A DNA stretch of 64,000 nucleotides from Lycorma delicatula (lineage: Eukaryota; Arthropoda; Insecta; Hemiptera; Fulgoridae). Of the stretch, positions 32,891 through 43,600 are shown piece after piece. The DNA is taken from NCBI RefSeq assembly GCF_047948215.1, contig NC_134467.1:34811020-34875019 (forward strand), in the 5' to 3' direction. Under the pieces are notes generated by a model. That model ran no database searches and was not told where the DNA came from. It saw nothing but the letters and a program-made list of their open reading frames with translations. The position numbers and the translations under genes are program-made. Positions within the stretch are counted from its first letter, which is position 1. Each line of letters opens with the position of its first letter.

Positions 32891-33928
32891 AAACTTCTAC
32901 GTAAGATTTTGTGTTGGATTAATTCATCATTAAAAAATCTATTTATTTTTTCCCTCATTTGGCCTACATTGTTACAAATTATTTTTTTTCTTACGATGTT
33001 AATTTCTCTTTCGCCGATATTTCAATATGTAATTTCTTTCTTTATTCAACCATAGAAAATTTCTGGTTTATTTAATAATCCATCAAATTTTGTATTTTTT
33101 GAGAAATTTTTACCTGCGTTGGATTTTAAATTTATAAGAGTTCTGTCTTATTAAAAAATCTTTTCTTACTCCCGAAACAAAGTGAATGTTTTCATTGTTT
33201 CTATATTTAACCTATACAGTAAAATCTGAGTTAACGGAATTTAGTGGAACCGAAAATATTTTCTATTGTGAAAAGGATATTCCGTTGAGTAGAAGTATGA
33301 ACTAGCGGACTATAGAATTAAAATAAAAAATATGGTAATGTACTTACCAGAATCCCATTTAATTTTCAACAGTGTACATTAGTTTGTTACTGAATTCGTA
33401 AGCACAAAATTTTTATCTTATGTTAGCATGTACAGAACAGTATAGTGGATTGTAGAATATTTTAATTTAAAAAAATCTGAAATTTAGGAAATGATCATTT
33501 TGAAGAGAATTTCAATACCTTAAACTAATACACTTTAATAAGTAAATTTAATTTAAATTAACCTAAATGTACTTTATTACTGTTCATTATGTAATATAGT
33601 CTCTCAAAAAAAAAATGGTTATTCATTTTTGTACTGAACTTTTATTTTTAGCTACTCTATATTCTGACAAAATTCCTCCTTTACAAATTATGTAAAGCAA
33701 CTAATAATCATTTGCTGTAAGTAAAAATTCCAAAAGGTCTAGTACGTTTTATAAACCTGCATTGTATGATCTAGTTTTTGTATCGTTTGTTACTTTTGTA
33801 GCATTACTTTTACGGTTCTTGTCATAGGAATCGCTTTTGTCTTTGTCAGTTTTCTCTTGATGGTGGTTAGTAAATTTATCAATATTCTTTATATTAGACT
33901 CGGTCTCTAATAAGTAGTCCATGTTAAC

Positions 33929-34620
33929 TTATTCTTCAGAAATGATATTTTCATTAGACGCTCCGTTCAGTTCGTCCTGCAAATTATCGAATGTTGTCGC
34001 CGTTTCTGTTACCGTGTGCAATTGAAAATTTGCTTTTTGGAAACAGTGTTGAACCATGTCTTCCGGTACGCATTTAAATACTTCCGACAGCCAAATAATA
34101 GCGTCCAGCACTGATATTGATTTAGTCAGTTGAGAAGTTGACCGTGCCATTTCAGTAGTTGCTAACACAGATTTCATTAAAAATCTAGGGAAGTGTAATT
34201 TGAAATATTTAATTACACCCTGAGTAATGCTTGTCGTATTTGGTGGAACCAAGCTAATTTTACATCGGTTAATGTAATATCCGGATGACATGTGGCGTTA
34301 TGTAAAAAGAAAAGAAGGTTTTTATTTTGCTGTTTCATTCTTGAGTTAAACCCTTGCAATCATTCCTCCATAATACGCAACTTAATCCATGAGTTTTTTT
34401 GTTATATTTTCACACTACAAGTAGATTTTATTTATTAATATTTTTAAAACACCCTCCCTTATTAGTATTTCTAACAACGAACGGTTTTTCCAATTCTTCT
34501 GTCATAAAACCGAAAACAAAATCTATCAACCTTTCCTTGAAATCCTTCTTTCCTGTACAACTTTCTCCTTTCAAACAAAGAGTCTTACTCGGTAGTTTAC
34601 GATAAAAACCTTCAGTTTCG
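33929..34620 (-). pseudogene. Tigger/pogo transposase (DDE_1) remnant
   Basis: Minus strand, in order: 'EGFYRKLPSKTLCLKGE', 'LFFLHNATCHPD' and then 'LVPPNTTSITQGVIKYFK'. This matches the usual order in Tigger/jerky-type DDE_1 transposases (LPDKTL, LLLDNxxxHP, LPPNTTS-x-QPMDQGVI). The catalytic Asp of LLLDN reads His here, and frames shift between blocks with stops at several points. The helix-turn-helix N-terminus is not seen. Not functional. Confidence 0.82.
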
Positions 34621-35015
34621 CCCCCTTTTGCAATATCTTAAGGTTTGTAGTTTTCAGTTAAAGTAGGAAGTCAGTTTATTTTAAGTAGGCAAAACAACTA
34701 GGAATGTGTGCCGTCGCCTGTACAAGGTTTTAACACTGTCTGTCTGTAGTCACCTATTAATATTGGCAAAGAGTTATAGAAAGTGTAAACATTTACGTAT
34801 TGTTAAATGCGAATTTATCAGTTACAACTCTGATATCACTAATTCTTATTTTTGTTTATTCAGGGTTTCTTATAACATAGGATGGTACAGTAAACTTTAT
34901 ACCGTATACCAGTTTACCTATTCTATTTTATATCGTAGGAAACTTTAGTACTGTATTTTATGTGTAGATTTAAATGGGTATACGTATTTTTTTCATAAAT
35001 TACTGTACTTTAGAC

Positions 35016-35815
35016 CAGGGGTCGGCAACCTGCGGCTCGCGAGCCACATGCGGCTCTTTGGATATGAAGCTGCGGCTCTTTAGTTCCATACGCAAATATT
35101 ATTTATTTTATAAACAAAAAAAAAAAAACATTTAAAAATCGTTCTGAATCGATTAACGAGGATTAGGCACCGATTCTATCGCTTTTCCACTTGTACTAGC
35201 TTTTCACCGCACCCCTCCACCCAAGACACGCGTCGTCACTGTCGTCAGTCCGTCAGAAGCTCTCGAATGACACCGTCGTCGGATGTTTCTATGTAGGTTT
35301 TAATTCCCTTTCGACGCAAGACAATTTGGCGTCTTCACCAGTGCTTTGGCTGTGACGTATAGTTTGTTGTTTCAAGTAAAAGAGTTAGAAGCGAATTATC
35401 TTCTCAAAGTTATGTATGTACATATATATAATAATAATAAAAAAACAGAAGTAAAGATAGGTAACATAAGTATTATATTTTTAAAATACATATTTATTTC
35501 CAAATAAGATACCTAACTACTTTTTTGAAGTCAATAAGAATTTTCAAAAAAGAAACAAAGTACTACTGTTGGATATTACCGTGAAAGTGTTTTTAATAAA
35601 ATATATGATTAATAAATTACCTTTTTTATTATTTATTTATTTTATAGCTTTTATTATTTAAAAATTAGAGTTAAAATAATAATTATAAGTGTAAGTACCT
35701 ATAAATTGTTATTTAATAAACATATTTCGAAAAAATTTTGTGGCTCTTTAAAAACTTTGAAATTTTGTAAATTGTAATTTTTGACTCTTCTGACTCAAAA
35801 GGTTGCCGACCCCTG
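35016..35815. mobile_element. hAT-superfamily non-autonomous element, Buster-type TSD
   Basis: Terminal inverted repeats 'caggggtcggcaacct' (35016) and '...ggttgccgacccctg' (ending 35815). Flanking 8-bp sites 'ctttagac' and 'ctgtaaac' match at 6 of 8 positions and fit the nnnTAnnn target typical of the Buster group. The first 90 bp are GC-rich ('gcggctcgcgagccacatg') and the last part repeats 'tggctcttt'. No transposase frame. Confidence 0.9.
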
Positions 35816-35866
35816 CTGTAAACGATTCTCAAAAAAACGTTTCCGTTAAATCGTGAGATTTTTTCC

Positions 35867-36400
35867 TTTTCCGCGTCAGCCAGGTTTCCATTATATTTCA
35901 GGGAAAATTAACTTCACATATTAGGTAAAATTCACGTGAACAGGGTATTTTTCCATTTCTGACAGGATTCAGTTATATCCAGGTTCAGTTAACTCAATTT
36001 TTATTGTAATTCTTTTTCGTTTTCTTTTTTTTTGCTGTATATTTCGGAATTATTTTTTATTCCTTGGATTTCGTTATATAATTAGGTAAAAAAAAATAAT
36101 CGTACTTTTTTTTTTCTATTTTCCTTTTTAGTTTTAACCAGTCCAATGTTTAACGACTTTCCGAAATGTTATTATTGTGAAATAAAATCTTACTTTTCCA
36201 CTTAAGAAAAGATAATTTTTGGGTAATTTTAGATAATCTGTTCGCTTTCATAAATTTCCATATTATTTTCATGATTGGAATTTTTTTCTAAGCTTTTTTT
36301 GTATTATTTCTTTAAAATATTTTAAATTTGAAATATTAATGAATTTGGTATATTTTCAATAATTTTTCCATAAATTTTCCAATTGGTAATGAAGTTTTTC
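35867..36400. other. Intergenic, T-rich, nothing recognised
   Basis: Low-complexity T-rich sequence with no supported feature. Confidence 0.5.
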
Positions 36401-36412
36401 TCTTATTCTTAT

Positions 36413-36850
36413 GTTTTTTTTTTGTCTTCAGTCATTTGACTGGTTTGATGCAGCTCTCCTAGATTCCCTATCTATGGTTAGTCGTTTCAGTTCAGTATAC
36501 CCTCTACATCCTACATCCCTAACAATTTGTTTTACATATTCCAAACGTGGCCTGCCTACACAATTTTTCCTTTCTACCTGTCCTTCCAATATTAAAGCGA
36601 CTATTCCAGGATGCCTTAGTGTGTGGCCTATAAGTCTGTCTCTTCTATTAACTATATTTTTCCAAATGCTTCTTTCTTCATCTATTTGCCGCAATACCTC
36701 TTCATTTGTCACTTTATCCACCCGTCTGATTTTTAACATTCTCCTATACCACCACATTTCAAAAACTTCTAATCTTTTCTTCTCAGATACTCCGATTGTC
36801 CAAGTTTCACTTCCATATAAAGCGACACTCGAAACATACACTTTCAAATA
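36413..36850 (-). mobile_element. RTE copy, severely 5'-truncated, perfect 12-bp TSD
   Basis: Flanked by 'tcttattcttat' at 36401-36412 and 36851-36862. It holds only the C-terminal domain (minus frame 36847-36428, 'MKVYVSSVALYGSETWTIGV' to 'RAASNQSND') and the 3' end with poly(A). Confidence 0.94.
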
Positions 36851-36862
36851 TCTTATTCTTAT

Positions 36863-37787
36863 TGAAGATTAAATTGTTTTTCGGCCGATTGTTTTTGTTT
36901 CGGGTTAGAAGGGTTAAATCATTAGTAAAAGATAAATATTTGAGTTCGATTAATTTTATTATTTATACTAAAATATATTTATAAACGTTTCTTGAAACGG
37001 AAACACCAGTACATGAATCATATTCATTTTTGTACAAGGAATCTAAAAATGATGTTTTTTCTCTACCACCCCCATCATATTTTTGTTATTGATTTAGAAC
37101 TTGAAACATGGCATGAAATTTTTAAATAATCCAAAATTAGAAGCACAGCAAAAAAACATGGGATAGAAAAAAAAAATGGAGAAAATATTACTAATATTAT
37201 TAAAATGGAGACAACTCTTCCGAAACTTACGTTCTTTGATCACTTGAAGTATAAATCAAACGGTTTTTAAGAAATTACAAACAATATATTGATATTTATT
37301 AATATGTATTATAATATTTTATAAATTGAATAGGCTTTAACATTCATTATTTTAATATATTCACAAGCATGAGTTCAATAACACAGACTAGCCCAAGGGG
37401 TAGATCTCCGTAGTTAGAGAGGGAGGGCGAGTTTAGTAAGCCCTAATAAGTTATCCATACTTATAGCGAGGGCGAAGCATTGACGGGCCTGCAAGTGTAT
37501 ATACATAAACGTATATGTATAAAATAACATGACTGATTTATAATCAATACCCAGAAAAAATAGTGTAGTTAAATAATGATGAAAATTTGTATGCACGTTT
37601 ATATTTAAAGTACAAGTGCATACTACTAAAGGATATTTTGCAATTCGGAATTTTAACGGTTAAAATGGAGTAAATATGAAATTTCGTTTAATGAATTTGT
37701 CTGTAAAAGTTGAAGATATCTAGTTGTTTTTTAGTGTGTATAATCTTCATGTGAAAATTTAAAAAAAAACAATTTTTTGAAATACAA
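36863..37787. other. Intergenic, partly a dispersed repeat
   Basis: 37205-37620 resembles 38996-39300 in layout: 'ataaattgaataggctttaa' against 'ataaattgaacaggatttaa', 'tattcacaagcatgagttca' against 'attctcataagtatgagttt', then a GC-richer block ending near 'ggcgaagc'. A third, weaker match is 11470-11570. The family is unnamed. Confidence 0.4.
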
Positions 37788-38921
37788 CTTCAGTCATTCA
37801 GTCATTTGACTGTTTTGATGCAGCTCTCCAAGACTCCCTATCTACTGATAGTCGTTTCATTTCGGTACACCCCCTACATCCCACATCCCTAACAATTTGT
37901 TTTACATATTCCAAACTGCCTACACAATTTTTCCCTTCTACCTGTCCTTCCAATATTAAAGTGACTATTCCAGGATGCCTTAATATGTGGCCTATAAATC
38001 TGTCTCTTCGTTTAGCTATATTTTTCCAAAAGCTTTTTTCTTGATCTATTTGCGTAACACCTCTTCATTTGTCACTTTATCCACCCATCTGATTTTTAAC
38101 ATTCTTCTATAGCACCGCATTTCAAAAGCTTCTTATCTTTTCTTCTCAGGTACTCCAATTGTCCAAGTTTTCACTTCAATATAAAGCGACACTCCAAACA
38201 TATACTTTCAAAAATCTTTTCCTGGCATTTAAATTAATTTTTGATGTAAACAAATTATATTTCTTACTGAAGGCTCGTTTAGCTTGTGCTATTCGGCATG
38301 TTATATCGCTCCTGCTTCGTCCATCTTTAGTAATTCTACTTCCAAAATAACAAAATTCTTCTACCTCCATAATCTTTTCTCCTCCTATTTTCACATTCAG
38401 TGGTCCATGTTTGTTATTTCTACTACATTTCATTACTTTTGTTTGGTACTTTTCTATTTTCATGCGATAGTTTTTGCGTAGGACTTCATCTATGCCTTTC
38501 ATTGTTTCTTCTAAATCCTTTTTACTTTCGGCTAGAATTATTATATCATCAGCAAATAGTAGCATCTTTATCTTTTCACCTGTTTTGTTACTCGAATCTA
38601 AATTGTTCTTTAACATCATTAACTGCTGGTTCCATGTAAAGATTAAAAGTAACGGGGATAGGGAACATCCTTGTCGGACTCCCTTTCTTATTACGGCTTC
38701 TTTCTTATGTTCTTCAGTTATTACTGTTGCTGTTTGGTTCCTGTAAATGTTAGCAATTGTTCTACTATCTCTGTATTTGAACCCTATTTTTTTTAAAACG
38801 CTGAACATTTTATTCCAGTCTACGTTATCGAATGCCTTTTCTAGGTCTATAAATGTCAAGTATGTTGGTTTGTTTTTCTTTAATCTTCCTTCTATTATTT
38901 ATCTGAGGCCTAAAATTGAGA
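37788..38921 (-). mobile_element. RTE copy, 5'-truncated
   Basis: Minus strand: RT core frame 38859-38176 (FIDLEKAFDNV, GVRQGCSLSP, LLFADDIIIL) and the C-terminal domain down to 'cagtcatttgactg' near 37800. The tail lacks the usual poly(T)/'gtcttc' and has a small duplication ('cagtcattcagtcatttg'). Small frameshifts occur around FNLYM. Confidence 0.92.
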
Positions 38922-38995
38922 AGAAAGTAAAAAAAAATATCGTAAAATTATAGGAAATTTTCCCATTTTCTACTATCCATTTATTAAAAGAGAAA

Positions 38996-39300
38996 TTCAC
39001 ATGATTTGTGCATGCAAATATTCTTCGTATAAATAAAAAGCTCTGAAGAAATTAAAATATGCTGATAGAATTTATAAATTGAACAGGATTTAATGATTAT
39101 TTATTGTTATAATATTCTCATAAGTATGAGTTTAATGAACAGACAGATTTCTGGGAGTTTTACTTTTTAGTTATACATAGAGAGCAGGTAAAATAAAAAA
39201 TGACCGGCTGAACATCCCTAATCTCGACGGGAAAGGAAATTATCAATATAGCTTAGGCGAAGCCACGATGACTATATCATTTTATATAAATAAAAATATA
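38996..39300. repeat. Dispersed repeat (mate of 37205-37620)
   Basis: Shares the AT-rich left part and the GC-richer right part ending 'taggcgaagccacgatgact' with the region near 37.3 kb. No coding. Confidence 0.4.
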
Positions 39301-39331
39301 TTTCTCTTAAAATTATGTTAATCTATATATA

Positions 39332-40222
39332 TACGAGGTCTGTTCAAGAAATACGTAGACTGTTTGAATTCCTCGGGTCCAGGGTTTCATTCTAAATCCA
39401 CTTAGCGTCACCATGTTTATACAGATCAGCTTATTACAACGCAGTTTTTTGATTGCAAATATGATTGTTGGTTGCTTAGCTATGTGGTTGTTTGTGAAGT
39501 GTATTTTTATCGTTTGGCGGATTTTAGGAAGGGTGACTTGAACAAGTAATGATTTGTTGTGAAATTTTGTGTTAAATTAGAAGTGAAACTTTTGATATGC
39601 TCAAGATGGCTTACAGCGACGTTGCAATGAAGCGAGCGACATGTTTCAAAGATGGTTGTCGGTCGATTGAAGACGATGAGCGTCTTGGAAGACCTTCCAC
39701 GTTAACTGACGACTCACACGTAGACAAAATCAACATCCCGGTTCGGGAAAATCGACTTTTGACCACCAGAGAGCTTGCTTAAGAGTCTGGGATATCAGTT
39801 GAATCATGTTACGAGATTTTGACCGAAAAATTGAAGATGCATTACTGGGTTTTTCCATCACGACAACGCTCCAGCTAATTTAGTTGTCAGAACTCGTGAG
39901 TTTTTGGCTAAAAACTTGATTACTGTTCTTCCCCACTCATGCGAACTCACCTGACGTCGTTCCTTGTGACTTCTTGTTCCCCAAACTCAAAAGACCTTTC
40001 AAAGGTAAAAGTTTTGAAACGATTCCCGAGATTGAGGTAAATGCGACGAAGAAACTGAAGAACATCACAAAAGAAGAGTTCCAGGACTGTTTCCAAAAGT
40101 GGAAACCCCGTTGGAATAAGTGTGTGCGTCGGGAAGGAAAGTACTTTGAAGGGGACCCACCCAGACAAGTAACTTACATTTTGTTTTATGACGTTAGTCT
40201 TCGTATTTTTTGATCAGACCTC

Positions 40223-40225
<3 letters not shown>
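39332..40225 (+). mobile_element. Mariner element 1, internally deleted
   Basis: Inverted ends 'tacgaggtctgttcaag' (39332) and 'tgatcagacctcgta' (ending 40225), in a TA-rich site. Transposase pieces at 39597-39782 and 39854-40190 are in different frames. The right end abuts a (TA)n tract and lies 72 bp before gene C's start codon. Confidence 0.88.
39597..40190 (+). pseudogene. Mariner transposase remnant
   Basis: N-terminal linker ('DDERLGRPSTLTDD', 'RENRLLTTREL') followed by a stop. A large internal loss removes the first catalytic Asp region. The C-terminal part then has 'FHHDNAPANL', a damaged third-Asp region and 'FQKWKPRWNKCVRREGKYFE'. Frameshifts near 39850 and 39950. Non-functional. 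Confidence 0.85.

Positions 40226-40259
<34 letters not shown>
40224..40259 (+). repeat. (TA)n tract at the mariner/gene C boundary
   Basis: About 18 TA units immediately after the mariner end. Probably grown from the TA target site. Confidence 0.9.
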
Positions 40260-40260
<1 letters not shown>

Positions 40261-40287
40261 TTAGTATGTATTATTTTCTTTGTTTTT

Positions 40288-40289
40288 AG
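40288..40289 (+). other. Splice acceptor before gene C start codon (5' UTR intron)
   Basis: 'ttctttgtttttag' ends 7 nt before the ATG at 40297. I chose this ATG because the frame upstream of it is only mariner end plus (TA)n, and because the signal peptide begins here. Confidence 0.55.
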
Positions 40290-40296
40290 GAAAATA

Positions 40297-40695
40297 ATGG
40301 ATTGGAATATCAAATTTATTTTGATAGATGTAGTAATATGTTTCCAAATAATTCTTGTAATTTCTTCAGGCGAAGATAGTACTCAATCTACATCTGCAGA
40401 AATAAAAGAATTTTCTACTGCAGAATTGGCAAAATTGCTTTTTGATGAGTTGATAAAACAGGAACTTCCAGAATCAGGTGGTTTTGCTTCTATGGTTGAT
40501 AAAGAAAATGTATCCCTCTTCAGAAAAGAAATGCTTGAGAAACAAACTGTGAATGAATTGGAAAGAAATGGAGTAATTATTAGAATTTGTGAAAATAATG
40601 AAATTTCAGCCGGTATACTTTCTAATGACCAAAAATCTTGTGTAAATTGGTTAAGAGAATTATTTCCCAATTTTGATTTGTCCGTTCTTGAAAAG
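40297..40695 (+). CDS. Gene C exon 1
   Basis: 133 codons, phase 0 at donor GTAAAA. Signal peptide, then a Ser/Thr/Glu-rich stretch, helical ELAKLLFDELIKQ, and near the end a cysteine pair about 18 residues apart before NWLREL. Confidence 0.86.
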
Positions 40696-43600
40696 GTAAA
40701 AATTAGTATTTTTTTTCCTCTATCTATATATATATTTAAATTAACATTTGTGAGTATATATATATAAATATATAGAAAACCAAACAAAAAAAAAAAACAA
40801 AAACAAAAGCAGATAACCTCGACGTTTTGTCCAAGATGTAGGATTTTACCAAGCCAGACCAAAAATGACAAAAAACTACACCAACAAACACTAATAAACC
40901 CCCCACCACCTAACCTAATAAAAACTAAAAACCCACTACTAAATTGACGAAACGGAGATGTTTTCTGCTTTTGTTTTTGTGTTTGTTTGCTTTTTGACCT
41001 AATGAATTGTATTAGAAAATTTTCTATTAATTTGGATAATTTTCTAACATATTTATTTTATATATATATATATGTACGATTAAGATCCAGAAAGTTCTGA
41101 ATTTATATGAACAATTATTTTTTTATGAATTATACTGAATATTAACAATTTAATAATAAATCGAAAATACGAATATATACAGATATTGCCTTTCATGGTA
41201 CAAATGAAGGATTATAGATTTCGTGGCTGTTCTGTTTAATACATAGAAATACGAAGATTTAAAAAATACTGAGATATATATATATATATATTATGGTGTT
41301 TTAGAAAAAAAAGATTAGTTGTATTAAATTGAATTAACAGTGTTGTTTACTGTAACATAATTTACATATATAGACGAACGACGAAGATTTTAAAGGAATT
41401 GATAATAATCACATTACAAGCCAAGCGATTAAATTTAAAGCGTACAGCAAATTTTTTGTTATTAATTACAAATAATCATCCCTTTTCCATCCAATGAACT
41501 TGTTTTTATTTGCTCATACTCTTTGTAAAATAGTTAGAAAATGATTTAAAAAATATCAAGTTACGCCATAAAAATTTTAAAATAATTTTCAAAAAAATGT
41601 ACATTTTATCACTGACAGACATTTATCATCGATATACTCGTATAATATCTAAAAAAATATTATTTTCTTATAGAAGAACACTGAATTTTACGCGTATATA
41701 TATGTTAAATTGTTTTCTACATGTTTGTATCAAATTTAAAAATGTCTGAACCGACCTCAATATTTTTTTAATGGTTAATTTATTAGCCGGCCTCCGTGGC
41801 GCGAGTGATAGCGTCTCGGCTTTTCACCCGGAGGTCCTGGGTTCGAATACCGGTCAGGCATAACATTTTTCACACACGCTACAAAACACTCATCTCATCC
41901 TTTGCGGAAAGAATTGCTTGACTGCGGACCCGGAAGTTCAAAAAAAATAAAAATAGTTATTTTATTGAAATTTTAAATAATTTTTCATATATCTACCATA
42001 CATTTTTAGGCTATTTGATATCTCTTTAGTTACACTGATATTAATGACAATGATTCACAAATAAATAGAAAAAATACATCTTATATTGTCTTAAAAGTGT
42101 TCAATTTGTGAATCAATCTTTATAAGTCACACATCTACCCGAAGACTGGTATATACGAGGTGTGTGAGAAAAGTAATGAGATTGGTAACACTGCGAGCGA
42201 TCTGGCAACGCTGTGTCTACCGGTCTGTGTTGACCGGTTTGTTCATCCCTTCTACATGTTCAGTATGAGTTTCAACTCCGTTCAGCCAGCATATTATTTT
42301 TGACAGCGCCATCAGTGAAGTTGTGTTTTGTTGTGTGTTACGAAAATGGAGCATCGGAATTTTGAGCGACGTTGTGCAATCAAGTTTTGTGTTAAACTTG
42401 GGGAATCCGCGAGTGTAACCTTTGAAAAGTTGAAACAGGCCTATGGGGAACATTGCTTATCAAGAGCACAAGTTTTCCGCTGGCAAAAATCATTTTTTGA
42501 AGGCCGAAAACACGTTTAAGACAACCTCGCTCAAGGAGGTCTGCAACTTCAAAATCTGACGAGAACGTCCAGCGTGTGAGGGTTCTTGTGAGATCAAACC
42601 GTCGTTTAATAATAAGAATGATGAGTGAGCAGTTAAAGACTTTCACCTTACGTAAACTTTTGACAGACGATTTGGACATGCGAAAGGTTTGTGACAATTT
42701 CATGACAATGCCCCGTGTCACACGGCCATTTCCATCACGGAATATTTGACCTCAAAACGCATTCCAACGGTTTCTCAACCCCATATTCTGCTGATTTGAG
42801 TCCTTGTGACTTTTTCCATTTCCCGAAATTTAAACATATCTTAAAAGGACGTCATTTTGGAACTCTGGAAAACGTTCAAAAGACTGTAACAGACCTGTTA
42901 ATTGCCCTACCAGTTGAAGCCTTCCAGCGCTGCTACCAGGAGTGGGAAAAACGACTCCACCGGTGTATAGTTGCCCAAGGGAACTACTTTGAAGGGGATA
43001 ATATTATTGTTTGAAAAAATAAAAACTTTGTTTAGTAAAAAAGCCAGTCTCATTACTTTTCCCACACACCTCATATATTAGTAATTATTAATTTAGAAAA
43101 AAATAATTAATTGTATTAAATTAACTTAAAAGTTATGTTTACTAAAAACATAATTTACATATATAGACGAATGACGAAAAATTTTAAGGAATGATCATTA
43201 AAATATCATCGCAAAAAAAAAGCTCCGTTATCAGGTCGGTTTCGACCTATCCAGTAAAAAAAGTAAACTAAAAGAAAACGTCATCCAGAAAGAAAGAAAT
43301 TTTCACTCATCGGGCGTAATTCCCTTCCAAGATGTGGGAATTTTTCACTATATTTTACATCGATTCATATCAATATCAGCTTTCGTAACGTGTGTTTACT
43401 ACTAAGGAAAGGTTTGAGGAAATTTTATTTTATTATGAAGAATTTCATTCATATTTGAATACAGCAGTTTATCCTTTCATTGCAAATATAGGAAAATCTG
43501 TTTTTAAATTTATCTTGTAAGCTGTAAAATCAACTTAATAGATGTTTTTTACCGTAAATATTTTCGCTTAATTATCTAAAAATTAAGCTGTGGAAATATG

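Larger units (their letters stand above)
30472..33216. other. Intergenic AT-rich DNA, mostly unrecognised
   Basis: No supported coding frame. 30500-30960 has the look of an old repeat. tRNA-like SINE family 2 fragments lie at 32660-32740 (minus) and 32783-32890 (plus). Confidence 0.45.
33217..35866 (-). mobile_element. Tigger/pogo-like DNA transposon, decayed, interrupted by a hAT element
   Basis: The left end 'cagtaaaatctgagttaacg' at 33217 follows TA. A degenerate inverted partner 'ttccgttaaatcgtgagatt' lies at 35841-35860. Inside, on the minus strand, are pogo-type transposase remnants (33929-34620). The hAT element at 35016-35815 sits within the interval. The right border is uncertain. 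Confidence 0.5.

Noticed and set aside
34706..34948. An 80-codon + strand frame within the Tigger-like interval
   Set aside because: No domain, no splice context and no recurrence; treated as chance.
40210..40296. An upstream ATG extending gene C exon 1
   Set aside because: The extension is mariner end plus (TA)n translated as Ile-Tyr repeats. The signal peptide and acceptor place the start at 40297.
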